NCBI GenBank assembly: GCA_963805925.1
Contig: CAWDWB010000009.1
Span: 124,001 to 188,000 of the forward strand
Reading direction: 5' to 3'
DNA length: 64,000 nt
DNA from: CAMPKL01 sp963805925
GTDB taxonomy: Bacteria; Acidobacteriota; Terriglobia; Bryobacterales; UBA6623
Shown here: piece by piece, positions 9,427 through 17,128 of the stretch
Layout: the number at the start of each line of letters is the position of its first letter
Numbering within the stretch: position 1 is the stretch's first letter
Program-made: the position numbers and the translations under genes
The notes under the pieces: generated by a model
Told to the model about the DNA's origin: nothing
Databases searched by the model: none
The model's input: only the letters and a program-made list of their open reading frames with translations

Positions 9427-11264
9427 AACCCCTCCTGCTCGACGATGGAATCCGTGACAGTCCGAGCGTCCAGCGGCATGCCGCCGAAGTAACGCACGCT
9501 CAGCATCTTCTCAGGTGAAATGCCTGGGCTTTCCATACGAATCAACTGCATCAGTTGACGGTCGCGGTTTTGGTCGATGACGTAAACGCGCTTATGCGCG
9601 TCAATGAACTCGCGAACTGCCGTCGGGAACGGGAACGACCGAATGCGCAGATGCGACGTCTTCAGTCCATACTCGCTCTGCAGCTGATCCTGACTCTCTT
9701 CGACCGCGTAGAGCGACGTGCCGCAAGAGATGATGCCGACCTCCGCGCCTTCGGTTAGCTTCACCGCGGGCGCAGGGACCATCGTGCGCGCCGTGTCGAA
9801 CTTGCGTTCCAGACGCTCCATGTTGGCGACCCAGTCGGACTCTTTCTCGGAGTAAGTGGCCTTGGTCGTGTGGCCCGTGCCGCGCGTAAAGTAGGCAGCC
9901 TTCGGATGTCGCGTGCCAGGCAACGTGCGGTAAGGGATGCCGTCGCCGTCGACGTCTTCGTAACGCGCGAAGCCGCCCAACTTGTCGAGGTCTTCCTTGC
10001 TCAGCACCTTGCCGCGGCTCATGGGCTTGGTCGGATAGGCGAACTTCCCGGCCGTCCAATAGTTCATGCCCAGATCCAGGTCGAGCATGACGAAGACCGG
10101 AGTTTGCAGGTCCTCGGCCAAGTTGAAGGCGTCCCCTGTCATCTCGAAGCACTCCTCGGGAGTGGCCGGAATCAACAACGGGTGCTTCGTATCGCCGTGC
10201 GAGAGCGTGGCGCAGGTGAGCAGATCGCCCTGGCAAGTGCGCGTCGGCAAACCGGTCGACGGGCCCATGCGTTGGACGTCGAAGATAACCACGGGAATCT
10301 CGGCGAAGTAGCCCAGGCCGGTGAACTCGCCCATCAGTGAAATGCCGGGGCCGGAGGTTGCGGTCATGGATCGTGCGCCGGCCCAGCCTGCGCCGAGAGC
10401 CATGCCGATCGAGGCCAACTCGTCTTCGGCCTGGACGATCGCGAAGGTCGCCTTGCCGGTCTCGGCATCAATGCGGAAACGCCTCGCGTACTCGGTGAGA
10501 TGCTCAGGCAGCGACGACGAAGGCGTAATCGGGTACCACGTCACAACCGTGGCGCCGTTGAACACTGCGCCCAGAGCCGAAGCGGCATTGCCTTCGATGA
10601 TGATCTTGCCGACGTTCTCGTTCATGCGCTCCACGCGGAACGGATCGCGCTTTTGCAGATTCTCCGAAGCCCAGTTGTAACCGGCTTCGACGGCGCTCCA
10701 GTTCATCTCCGCGGCTTTGATCTTGGTCTCAAACTGCCGGAACAGGGCGACCTTGACCTCGGCCATCTCGATGTCGAGCAAATAGGCCAAGACTCCGTCG
10801 TAGATGATGTTGCGGACCAGCTTGCGCAGCTTCGGGTTGGGGCAGACCGGCTTGACCAACTCATCGAACGGAGCGGCGTAGAAGATAACGTCCGAGCGCA
10901 ACTCGTTGAGCTGCAACGGTTCGTCATAGACGACCACGGAACCGGGCTCCAGGGCGAGAACATCGTCCTTGGCCGTTTCCTCATTCATGGCCACCAGAAT
11001 GTCCGTCTCTTTCTTGCGCCCGATGAACCCGCGCTTATTGGTGCGGATCGTGTACCAGGTCGGCAGACCGGCGATATTCGACGGGAACAGGTTCTTCCCT
11101 GAAACCGGGATGCCCATCTGAAACAGCGCGCGCAGCAGGATCAGGTTGGCCGATTGGCTTCCCGAACCATTGACCGTCGCCACCTGGATAGAAAAATCGT
11201 TAACCACCGGCTCCCGGGCGGGAGGCGCTGTCGAGCCGTCTGGGGCCGCTGAAATCGTCGCCAT
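9423..11264 (-). CDS. korA: 2-oxoacid:ferredoxin oxidoreductase, fused gamma-alpha subunit
   Basis: 613 residues. Residues about 25-190 form the gamma domain ('VATVNGSGSQSANLILLRAL'). Residues about 220-600 form the alpha, pyrimidine-binding and domain II region ('TWYPITPSSSLPEH', 'QAEDELASIGMALGAG', 'SGPGISLMGE'). This gamma-alpha fusion paired with a separate beta subunit is the usual KorAB layout. It catalyses reversible CoA-dependent oxidative decarboxylation of a 2-oxoacid with ferredoxin as electron carrier. It is the first gene of the korAB operon, read divergently from hisZ. Confidence 0.92.
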   Translation of the reverse strand: MATISAAPDGSTAPPAREPVVNDFSIQVATVNGSGSQSANLILLRALFQMGIPVSGKNLFPSNIAGLPTWYTIRTNKRGFIGRKKETDILVAMNEETAKDDVLALEPGSVVVYDEPLQLNELRSDVIFYAAPFDELVKPVCPNPKLRKLVRNIIYDGVLAYLLDIEMAEVKVALFRQFETKIKAAEMNWSAVEAGYNWASENLQKRDPFRVERMNENVGKIIIEGNAASALGAVFNGATVVTWYPITPSSSLPEHLTEYARRFRIDAETGKATFAIVQAEDELASIGMALGAGWAGARSMTATSGPGISLMGEFTGLGYFAEIPVVIFDVQRMGPSTGLPTRTCQGDLLTCATLSHGDTKHPLLIPATPEECFEMTGDAFNLAEDLQTPVFVMLDLDLGMNYWTAGKFAYPTKPMSRGKVLSKEDLDKLGGFARYEDVDGDGIPYRTLPGTRHPKAAYFTRGTGHTTKATYSEKESDWVANMERLERKFDTARTMVPAPAVKLTEGAEVGIISCGTSLYAVEESQDQLQSEYGLKTSHLRIRSFPFPTAVREFIDAHKRVYVIDQNRDRQLMQLIRMESPGISPEKMLSVRYFGGMPLDARTVTDSIVEQEGL

Positions 11265-11354
11265 GAGTTTCCTTTCGAGTGATTAGCGTCCCGCAAAAAG
11301 GCGCGTTCCGAGGGACGCGCCAGTAGACGGGACGAACCGTGGCAGAAGCCCACC

Positions 11355-11360
11355 ATTATA
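11355..11360 (-). promoter_or_regulatory. Candidate -10 box for korAB
   Basis: On the minus strand the sequence reads TATAAT, about 91 bases upstream of the korA start codon. No strong -35 hexamer is seen at 17-18 bases. The whole 11265-11511 interval separates divergent korA and hisZ, so promoters for both must lie here. A second AT-rich patch (GATATAAGG at about 11399) could serve hisZ on the plus strand. Confidence 0.35.
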
Positions 11361-11511
11361 TCCAATGCCCCGCCGCTTGATGGCGATGCGGGCGTACTGA
11401 TATAAGGAAGGTTCACCTCTGGCGCTCCTTCCAGACGACTTGAGGTCGTCAGTTCGGGCGACTGTTCGGCCCGCTCGTCAGGGCGAGTCTTATTTTTCGT
11501 CGGCTAAAGCA

Positions 11512-12906
11512 ATGCGAGATATCCCGCCGCCGCGCGCGACGCGCGACTACTTACCGGAAGAGGCCACGGCTCGCCGTCAGGTCTTGAACCGCTTCACCCA
11601 GACGGCGGAATCCTATGGATTTCAGCCGGTGGAGACGCCTGCCTATGAGCGCGTCGAACTCTTTCTGGCCCGTTCGGGCGCAGAGATCAAGAGTTCGCTG
11701 CTCACCTTCCACTGCGACCACGAAGAGTTCGCGCTGCGGCCTGAGTTGACCGCTCCTGTCTGCCGGCTGTTGGCCGCTGGGCAGCTGGACGACCTGCCCA
11801 AGCCCTACAAGCTCTATTACACGGGTTCGTGTTTTCGCTACGTGAGACCGGGATCGGGACGGCTGCGCGAGTTCACCCAGGCTGGGCTAGAACTGCTAGG
11901 CGAGGCCGGACCGCACGCCGATGCCGAAATCATCGCAGCCGCAAGCCGCTTCCTGCGCTCCGCCGGCCTCGCTGACGCCTCGCTGAAGATCGGCTCGGTG
12001 GGCATCTTCCGTGCACTGCTCTCCGGCAAGCTGGACTCCGAAGACCAGGCCACCGTCGTGGGACACCTCGATCTGCTGGCCGGCATCCGCGAACGCTGCG
12101 CCCAACTCAAGGCCAACGGCGAAGATCGCCTAGCCTTCGACGAACTCCGCATCGACCGCAAACAACTGGCCGAACTGCAAGAAAGAACCGGCTATGAAGG
12201 CGAGTACTCCATCGCCGAGCACGCCGACGTCGATGCTGCGGAGTTGGCCCAAAGGCTACCGCTCGAAGCCGAGGCTACGCTGCGCAACGTGTGGGTCGTC
12301 GAGGATATGGTTCCCGAGGCGCGCGCAGACACGCTGATTAAGATCTCCCGGCTGCGTGGGACGTTGGAAGACGTCCTGGACCAGGCCAAAGAGGCGTTGG
12401 CCGGCACGCCCGCGACGGAGGCGCTTGAGAATCTCGCCGAGGTTTGCCGATTGGTCAAGCTTTACGGCATCGATCGCTACGAAATCGTCATGGGTATCGC
12501 CCGCGGCCTGACGTTCTACACCGGCGTCGTCTTCGAATTCACCGCCAACGGCCACGCCTATGGCGGCGGCGGCCGCTACGACGGCTTGGCAGAGATCTTC
12601 GGCGCTGAGCCCACGCCGTCCGTCGGCTGCGCCTTCCGCTTCGACTCGTTGCTCGAAGCCCTACATGGAGCCCCGGCCCCCGCGGCTTATGAGCTGTACC
12701 TCGTCGCCGACGCGGAGAATTTGCCGGCCGCAATCACGCTCGCCGAAGAGCTGCGCGATCACAATATGCGCATCGGCGTGGGAACCGCGCCGCCGGCGAG
12801 CGGACTGGTGGAAGCCACCGCCCACGTGAGAGGGAGCGGCGTTGAGATCGGCAACTTCACGGTGCCTGCCAACGCCGACGCCGTGCTCGCCGAACTCAAA
12901 AAGTAG
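11512..12906 (+). CDS. hisZ: ATP phosphoribosyltransferase regulatory subunit (HisRS-like)
   Basis: 464 residues from the ATG at 11512; the frame is open to 11440 but the upstream part has no family similarity. HisZ is a histidyl-tRNA-synthetase paralogue that binds short-form HisG and confers histidine feedback control. Class II motif 2 ('FRYVRPGSGRLREFTQAG'), 'RGLTFYTG' and 'GGGRYDGL' are kept, but motif 3 reads 'VGCAFRFDSLLEAL' and lacks the Arg that an active synthetase needs. hisG follows 26 bases downstream. It is longer than most HisZ because it keeps a degenerate C-terminal anticodon-binding-like domain. HisS remains a minor alternative. Confidence 0.8.
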   Translation: MRDIPPPRATRDYLPEEATARRQVLNRFTQTAESYGFQPVETPAYERVELFLARSGAEIKSSLLTFHCDHEEFALRPELTAPVCRLLAAGQLDDLPKPYKLYYTGSCFRYVRPGSGRLREFTQAGLELLGEAGPHADAEIIAAASRFLRSAGLADASLKIGSVGIFRALLSGKLDSEDQATVVGHLDLLAGIRERCAQLKANGEDRLAFDELRIDRKQLAELQERTGYEGEYSIAEHADVDAAELAQRLPLEAEATLRNVWVVEDMVPEARADTLIKISRLRGTLEDVLDQAKEALAGTPATEALENLAEVCRLVKLYGIDRYEIVMGIARGLTFYTGVVFEFTANGHAYGGGGRYDGLAEIFGAEPTPSVGCAFRFDSLLEALHGAPAPAAYELYLVADAENLPAAITLAEELRDHNMRIGVGTAPPASGLVEATAHVRGSGVEIGNFTVPANADAVLAELKK

Positions 12907-12932
12907 CCGCGAAGGGATAGGATGAGGGTCTG

Positions 12933-13709
12933 ATGACTGAGCTAAGACTGGCGCTGCCGAAGGGCAGTCTCGAAAAAAAGACCCGCGCGTTCCTCGAAGC
13001 CGCCGGGATTGATCCCAAGGGCTACGGAGAAGGCAGCCGCAGCTATCGTCCCGACCTCGGCATCGACGGCATTTCGGTCAAGATCATGCGTCCGCAGGAG
13101 ATCCCCTACATGATCGCGGCGGGCTTCTTTGACATGGGCCTTTCCGGGTTGGATTGGTACCTGGAGACCGCCTGCCAGCCGAACGTCGAAGACATCCTCG
13201 ACCTCGGTTTCGGACGCGTGGACATCGTGCTCGCCGTGCCCGAGGAGTGGGACGACGTCAACAACTCGAAAGACCTCTTCCACAAGTTCGCGGACTCGAC
13301 CGGCACCAAGCCGCTGCGCATCTGGACCGAGTACCTCAACCTCACCGAGAGCCTCGTCCGCCAGCACACCGATCTCGAGCCCTCGCTCTACACGCCTTAT
13401 CAGCGGCTGCACGTCGAGCGTCGCAGCTCCTCGCCCGTGGCTATCTTCCACTCGTTCGGCGCCACCGAGTCGAAGCCGCCCGACGACGGCGACGCCATCG
13501 TCGACAACACCGAAACCGGCAGCACTTTGCGCGCCAACGGCCTGAAGATCATCGAGCGCGTGTTGCCCGACTCGACGGCCCGCTTGCTCGTCAACCGCCG
13601 CTCATTGCGTCATCGCGAGAAGAGGCCGTTGATCGAAAAGGTCCGCGACGCTTTCGCTGTCGGAGCGCCCAAGCGCCGCGAAGACGCGCCGGTCTTCGGC
13701 CATATCTAA
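12933..13709 (+). CDS. hisG: ATP phosphoribosyltransferase, short form
   Basis: 258 residues. It catalyses the first step of histidine synthesis (ATP plus PRPP to phosphoribosyl-ATP). The PRPP-binding signature is present near residue 190 ('AIVDNTETGSTLRANGL'), and the N-terminus reads 'LRLALPKGSLE'. There is no C-terminal ACT-like regulatory domain, so it is the short form that needs HisZ, which lies immediately upstream. It is slightly longer than typical short forms, with an extra segment in the middle. The 3' end is partly repeated at 14423-14541 after a RAYT element. Confidence 0.93.
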   Translation: MTELRLALPKGSLEKKTRAFLEAAGIDPKGYGEGSRSYRPDLGIDGISVKIMRPQEIPYMIAAGFFDMGLSGLDWYLETACQPNVEDILDLGFGRVDIVLAVPEEWDDVNNSKDLFHKFADSTGTKPLRIWTEYLNLTESLVRQHTDLEPSLYTPYQRLHVERRSSSPVAIFHSFGATESKPPDDGDAIVDNTETGSTLRANGLKIIERVLPDSTARLLVNRRSLRHREKRPLIEKVRDAFAVGAPKRREDAPVFGHI

Positions 13710-13750
13710 TCGATCGTCCTCGCGATCAGGTGGTCACCTCGTGCCGCCCC

Positions 13751-13785
13751 CTTCCGAGCCGCGACCGTGAGGGAGCGGTCTTCAC
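13751..13785 (+). repeat. REP unit 1, left end of RAYT element
   Basis: 35-base REP with an imperfect palindrome, GACCG-N8-CGGTC (13763-13780). The same unit recurs at 14597, 15592 and, inverted, at 14368. In units 1, 3 and 4 it ends exactly 10 bases before the stop codon of a RAYT reading frame on the minus strand. That spacing ties the REP to the transposase end. Confidence 0.85.
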
Positions 13786-13794
13786 CTCCAAGGC

Positions 13795-14337
13795 TTAGGG
13801 GCGGTCACGGTCGGGTAAGGCGTCGTAACAAGCCATCGGTTCGCCTTGCCCGTGCAGCACGTACGAAACCGCTTCGCCGACCTGTTCCGGAGTCCAGAGC
13901 CAGCGCGTGCTCCCGTGACGAGACCAACGTTTGGTCCGGGGCGGCGCCTCAATCCCCTTCAATGCCCGCGTGGCGTAAGCCTTGAACGTCGACATCATCA
14001 CTTCGGGTGGTTGTTTAGCGGCGACGACGACGTGAACGTGATTGCCGCGCACGTGCGCGGCGTATAGAGGCCAACCTTTGTGCGCGCAGACCTCTTGCAT
14101 GGCGTGAAGGGTCAGCGCGCGCGCCTGGGGATTGAGGCGGTAGGGCGGCTCGCTCATCAGGCGGGCCTCAGCTCTCGCCCGGCGCCGGTCCTCAGGGACA
14201 TGTCGGCCTTCCGGTACGTTGTGGTTGCGATCGACCGTGGCCTTGTCCTCGCCATGCAGCCGAGCGCCATAGCAGGAGAACGTGATGAGGTAGGCCAAAG
14301 GCGTGCTGACCCACCCCGCTGGGGCGGAGGATCTCAT
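13795..14337 (-). CDS. REP-associated tyrosine transposase (Y1/IS200-like, RAYT)
   Basis: 180 residues, apparently intact. RAYTs are HUH/Y1 single-strand nucleases that act on REP hairpins. The HUH motif is visible ('NHVHVVVAA', His-x-His), and a Tyr-containing helix follows ('TFKAYATRAL', the candidate nucleophile). The C-terminus 'YVLHGQGEP' is shared with two truncated copies nearby. The gene is bounded by REPs in inverted orientation (13751-13785 and 14368-14402), forming a compact REP-RAYT-REP unit inserted just after hisG. Its N-terminus ('LAYLITFSCYGARLHG') differs from the 'PHHITQRGNN' type seen in the relics, so two RAYT lineages have met here. Confidence 0.85.
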   Translation of the reverse strand: MRSSAPAGWVSTPLAYLITFSCYGARLHGEDKATVDRNHNVPEGRHVPEDRRRARAEARLMSEPPYRLNPQARALTLHAMQEVCAHKGWPLYAAHVRGNHVHVVVAAKQPPEVMMSTFKAYATRALKGIEAPPRTKRWSRHGSTRWLWTPEQVGEAVSYVLHGQGEPMACYDALPDRDRP

Positions 14338-14367
14338 TCTTCCGGGTCATTGTAGGTTGTGTGAGCG

Positions 14368-14402
14368 GTGAGGACCGCTCCCTCACGGTCGCGGCTCGGA
14401 AG
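14368..14402 (-). repeat. REP unit 2, inverted, right end of RAYT element
   Basis: Reverse-complement copy of the 35-base REP with one mismatch. It sits about 30 bases beyond the RAYT start codon and closes the REP-RAYT-REP unit opened at 13751. Confidence 0.85.
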
Positions 14403-14422
14403 GGGGCAGGTTTGGGCGATCC

Positions 14423-14541
14423 GTGACAGCAACCCGGCGGCAAAGGGGTCAACGCCCTTTCTTGATCGAGAATGTGCGCGACGCGTTTGCCGTCGGCGCG
14501 ACGACACGGTGGGAAGACGCCCCCGTCTTCGGCCATATCTA
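14423..14541 (+). pseudogene. hisG 3'-end relic
   Basis: The last 27 codons match the end of hisG including its stop; the shared peptide pieces are 'VRDAFAVGA' and 'EDAPVFGHI'. Weaker similarity continues back to about 14423. By eye, 13 of these 27 codons differ from hisG, and 9 of the 13 changes are synonymous third-base changes. The fragment therefore comes from a diverged but once-functional hisG, not from a fresh copy of the neighbour. Like hisG itself, it is followed (56 bases after its stop) by a REP and a RAYT C-terminal end. It has no start and cannot be functional. Confidence 0.8.
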
Positions 14542-14596
14542 ACGGGCCGTCAGGGCGCATAGAGCAACCGAATAGCACTCCGTCCTCGTGCCCCTC

Positions 14597-14631
14597 CTTC
14601 CGAGCCGCGACCGTGAGGGAGCGGTCTTCAC
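14597..14631 (+). repeat. REP unit 3
   Basis: Third copy of the 35-base REP. It lies 10 bases from the stop of the miniature RAYT frame at 14641, the same geometry as unit 1. Confidence 0.85.
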
Positions 14632-14640
14632 TTCCCAGGC

Positions 14641-14790
14641 TTAGGGACGGTCACGGTCAGGTAAGGCGTCGTAAAAAGCCATCGGTTCGCCTTGCCCGTG
14701 CAGGACGTAGGAAACCGCTTGGCGGTTATTACCCCGCTGCGTGATGTGGTGCGGAACGGCCTCCGCCACCACACGAGCCATTCTCGGCAT
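14641..14790 (-). pseudogene. Internally deleted RAYT (miniature derivative A)
   Basis: A 49-residue open frame joins a RAYT N-terminus ('AVPHHITQRGNN') directly to a RAYT C-terminus ('AVSYVLHGQGEPM'). The whole catalytic HUH region is missing, so it cannot be an active nuclease. The C-terminal third is nearly identical at DNA level to the full-length copy at 13795. The same join is found in derivative B at 15636-15749. Confidence 0.8.
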
Positions 14791-14849
14791 GTGCGTGTGG
14801 CAGCAATATGGCACAATTGCGAGGCTGCCGCGGATTGCCCAACTTTCGC

Positions 14850-15383
14850 TCAGCGAACCGCTCCCGGCTTCTGCTGTTGCAAGAGATCGGTGATGAGATC
14901 CCAATTGTTCTCGAAGCGGGCGATGTCCGAGGCTAAGCATCGGTTGTCGAGTGACTTGTAGTTCCTGGGCCGCCTCCATCCCTTAGGCTCCATCCACCGC
15001 TTGTAGGACAAGATGCAGGCGTTCTGAATGTCGCTCTTCTGGCAGATGAAGAAGCGGTCGCCGCTGCGGTCTTGCCCGAGTTGAACGCAGACGTAAATCA
15101 GATCCGAGTACTCGATCTGCCGCCGCCCCATATTGACCTGCATCTTCTCGGCGTCATCGATCTCGATGTGCATCCAGTTGTCCGCGCGGCTAGGCCAACT
15201 GTCTCCACGGGTCGTCTTGACCTGAACCGGTAACGTACGAAGCACGTCGTCGCACACCAGGAGATCATATTCGGGCACGTTACCGGTGAACGTGGTTGCG
15301 ATCAGCCCCCGTCGGCCCAACTCCGCGCACACGAGGTATTCACCCGTTTGTCCGACCAGTTTGTTGGAAAGTCCAGTTGCCAT
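14850..15383 (-). CDS. PD-(D/E)XK nuclease-like protein
   Basis: 177 residues. The N-terminal half has a PD-(D/E)XK-type core: 'TGEYLVCAEL' (Glu15/Glu21), 'PEYDLLV' (Asp40) and 'LPVQVKTTR' (Gln54-x-Lys56), with the expected strand spacing. Similar folds occur in Holliday-junction resolvase-like proteins, intron-associated endonucleases and defence-related DUF4365-type proteins. The C-terminal half is mixed alpha/beta with no recognised motif. It lies alone between RAYT relics with no partner methylase or toxin, so it looks like mobile cargo. A nuclease fold is likely; its target is unknown. Confidence 0.65.
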   Translation of the reverse strand: MATGLSNKLVGQTGEYLVCAELGRRGLIATTFTGNVPEYDLLVCDDVLRTLPVQVKTTRGDSWPSRADNWMHIEIDDAEKMQVNMGRRQIEYSDLIYVCVQLGQDRSGDRFFICQKSDIQNACILSYKRWMEPKGWRRPRNYKSLDNRCLASDIARFENNWDLITDLLQQQKPGAVR

Positions 15384-15524
15384 GTCTACGTCGGGGTCTC
15401 CGTTTTGGCCACTTGCACAGTAAGGGTAGCGCTTAGCCAGCTTGTATTCCAGTTACTCCGTCCGACGCTGGCAACACCTGGAGCCAGTTGATCCGCTGCG
15501 GCCAGTGATCGTGCCTTGCGCGCG

Positions 15525-15571
15525 GGATCGCGAAACCTCATTTACCATGGGCTGCGTCCCCTTTAGCTCCG
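15525..15571 (+). repeat. 47-base direct repeat, copy 1
   Basis: Matches 15871-15917 with two mismatches. The pair flanks the third REP/RAYT relic. The right part contains CGTCCCCTTTA, which recurs inverted at 15754-15764. Confidence 0.85.
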
Positions 15572-15591
15572 TGCGCCGTCCTCATGCCCCC

Positions 15592-15626
15592 CTTCCGAGC
15601 CGCGACCGTGAGGGAGCGGTCTTCAC
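15592..15626 (+). repeat. REP unit 4
   Basis: Fourth copy of the 35-base REP, again 10 bases from the stop codon of a RAYT-derived frame (15636). Confidence 0.85.
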
Positions 15627-15635
15627 CTCCAAGGC

Positions 15636-15749
15636 TTAGGGGCGGTCACGGTCGGGTAAGGCGTCGTAACAAGCCATCGGTTCGCCTTGCCCGTGCAAGA
15701 CGGACGACACTGCTTCGCGGTTATTGCCCCGCTGCGTGATGTGGTGCGG
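15636..15749 (-). pseudogene. Internally deleted RAYT (miniature derivative B)
   Basis: 38 codons, including the stop, with no start. They read 'PHHITQRGNN' joined to 'VLHGQGEPM', the same join as derivative A but with Glu and Ser replacing Gln and Tyr at the junction. The sequence begins directly next to the inverted end motif TAAAGGGGACG. The shared junction means that A and B descend from one deletion derivative that moved or was duplicated. Confidence 0.75.
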
Positions 15750-15870
15750 GGCCTAAAGGGGACGGAACCGAAAAGCTTCGAAGCTGTGCGAACTCGCGTT
15801 AACTGTGCTGGGCCGCAAGCGCTTCCGTGCGTCCGGCTCAACCCGTTAAACTACTGAAGGAGTGGGACTT

Positions 15871-15917
15871 GGATCGCGAAACCTCATTTACTATGGGCTC
15901 CGTCCCCTTTAGCTCCG
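15871..15917 (+). repeat. 47-base direct repeat, copy 2
   Basis: Second copy of the repeat at 15525-15571 (two mismatches). It lies just downstream of the miniature element and next to the end of the secreted protein gene at 15935. Confidence 0.85.
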
Positions 15918-15934
15918 CGGATTGCCTAGCGACA

Positions 15935-16948
15935 TTAGGGACATCTCGGAAGTTTGTAGCCATCCTGTTGGCCTCGCGAGGCGGGCAGGACTAGCGGATT
16001 GGCGTCCTCATCCGTCCCGGAGTAGAGAGCCGCATCCGCCGTGGCTCCCAGGAGCACGCCGCTGCCCTGAAATATGCATTCAATTTCTCCTCCTGGCAGC
16101 TGTTGAAACAGCTTGGGTCCGAGGAAATCTACTGCGGCGAATTCGCGGATGGGAGCCTCTTGCAGCGACACGAGTACGGGGCGCACCGACGTTTGCAGAG
16201 CCCGCTCGAAACTCTCGTATTTCGGATCGTCGCCGCCGAGCGTAACCACCACAAAAGTTCGACCGGGGTAATCGGCGTCGAGCGATTGTGAGATCTCGCC
16301 TATGCCGGGAGGCAGCGCGTATTGGGCTTGGGTTCGGAAGAAGTGTCCTGCTCCGTAAATGACCAACGCCTTCTCGCCCTTCTCCAGAACCTGCTGACGC
16401 AACGTAGATACGGCCCAGTCGTCACGCGAAATCTTTGCTCCCTTCCCGGGATCGCCGGCGACGACGCGAATGCGCTTCTCGAGCGGCAGCTTGGCATTCA
16501 CCTCCCGCACAGCCGCGAAGAAATCTGCATAGACCGGTGAGTCCCACTGCCCGTTCGACGTAGTTGCCCACACCTGCTGAAGCTCTTCAGCCGAGACGTC
16601 CTCACCTCCGACGTAACGGTCAAGCGTCGTCTGATGGGGATCAGCGGCGAACTCAACCATGATGAACCGCGCTCTGTTCGGGAAGTCGGGGTGACGAACC
16701 AATGCAATGCGGACGTCCGAATCGAGCTTCCTCCAGTGGTCTTCACCCAGGGCCAAGACATCGGCGTGATCAAAGACTGAAAGCAGGGCAGGAACGATGT
16801 TCTCCAGGCCCGCAGCTTCTTTGGGCAACCGCGCGTCTCCAGACTGGCCGAAGAGATTAGCGGAGAGCGTCAGCGCGATTAGCAGTGCGGAGCATGCGAG
16901 CCGCGCGCCTACTACACCGCCGAAAAGGGAATCGTTGACTTTCAGCAT
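15935..16948 (-). CDS. Secreted EreA/ChaN-like (Tiki-superfamily) protein
   Basis: 337 residues with a Sec-type signal (hydrophobic core about residues 16-32). The mature part has the paired motifs of the erythromycin-esterase/ChaN/Tiki fold: 'ADVLALGEDHW' (Glu69, His71) and a later 'VIYGAGHFF' with the second His. Members act as metal-dependent hydrolases, peptidases or haem-binding proteins; the substrate here is unknown. It is a single gene, downstream of which lies the RAYT patch. A catalytic role is plausible because the Glu and both His are kept. Confidence 0.65.
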   Translation of the reverse strand: MLKVNDSLFGGVVGARLACSALLIALTLSANLFGQSGDARLPKEAAGLENIVPALLSVFDHADVLALGEDHWRKLDSDVRIALVRHPDFPNRARFIMVEFAADPHQTTLDRYVGGEDVSAEELQQVWATTSNGQWDSPVYADFFAAVREVNAKLPLEKRIRVVAGDPGKGAKISRDDWAVSTLRQQVLEKGEKALVIYGAGHFFRTQAQYALPPGIGEISQSLDADYPGRTFVVVTLGGDDPKYESFERALQTSVRPVLVSLQEAPIREFAAVDFLGPKLFQQLPGGEIECIFQGSGVLLGATADAALYSGTDEDANPLVLPASRGQQDGYKLPRCP

Positions 16949-17063
16949 TGGCCTGGATTTTATCAGGGGGAAAACCGGGAAAACCGGGACAGGCTCAATT
17001 ATATTGTCAACTCGGCCCGAGCGTCGGGTTGGCCCTTGACACCCCCTGCTACGCTGAAATCAG

Positions 17064-17097
17064 AACGGCCCACTCTTCGAGCGGGCCGTTCGCGTTT
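17064..17097 (+). terminator. Strong hairpin with T-rich tail, no obvious upstream gene
   Basis: AACGGCCC (17064-17071) pairs perfectly with GGGCCGTT (17083-17090), with an inner CTC/GAG extension, followed by CGCGTTTTCT. It looks like a plus-strand terminator, but the nearest upstream gene is on the minus strand. It may end a short untranslated RNA or be a leftover of a lost gene. Confidence 0.45.
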
Positions 17098-17128
17098 TCT
17101 AAAAAGATAATGCTGCTCCAACGAAACG

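Larger units (their letters stand above)
15555..15764. mobile_element. Miniature RAYT-derived element with 11-base inverted ends
   Basis: This 210-base block begins with CGTCCCCTTTA (15555-15565) and ends with its exact reverse complement TAAAGGGGACG (15754-15764). It contains REP unit 4 and the internally deleted RAYT fragment B. It looks like a non-autonomous element mobilised by a RAYT supplied in trans. A further copy of the left end motif is at 15901-15911. Confidence 0.55.

Noticed and set aside
11512..12906. Gene considered as histidyl-tRNA synthetase (hisS)
   Set aside because: Motif 3 lacks the catalytic Arg and the gene sits 26 bases before a short-form hisG, so hisZ is the better reading.
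13710..16000. Repeated elements considered as a CRISPR array
   Set aside because: The repeats are irregularly spaced, palindromic REPs tied to RAYT reading frames, with no regular spacers and no cas genes.
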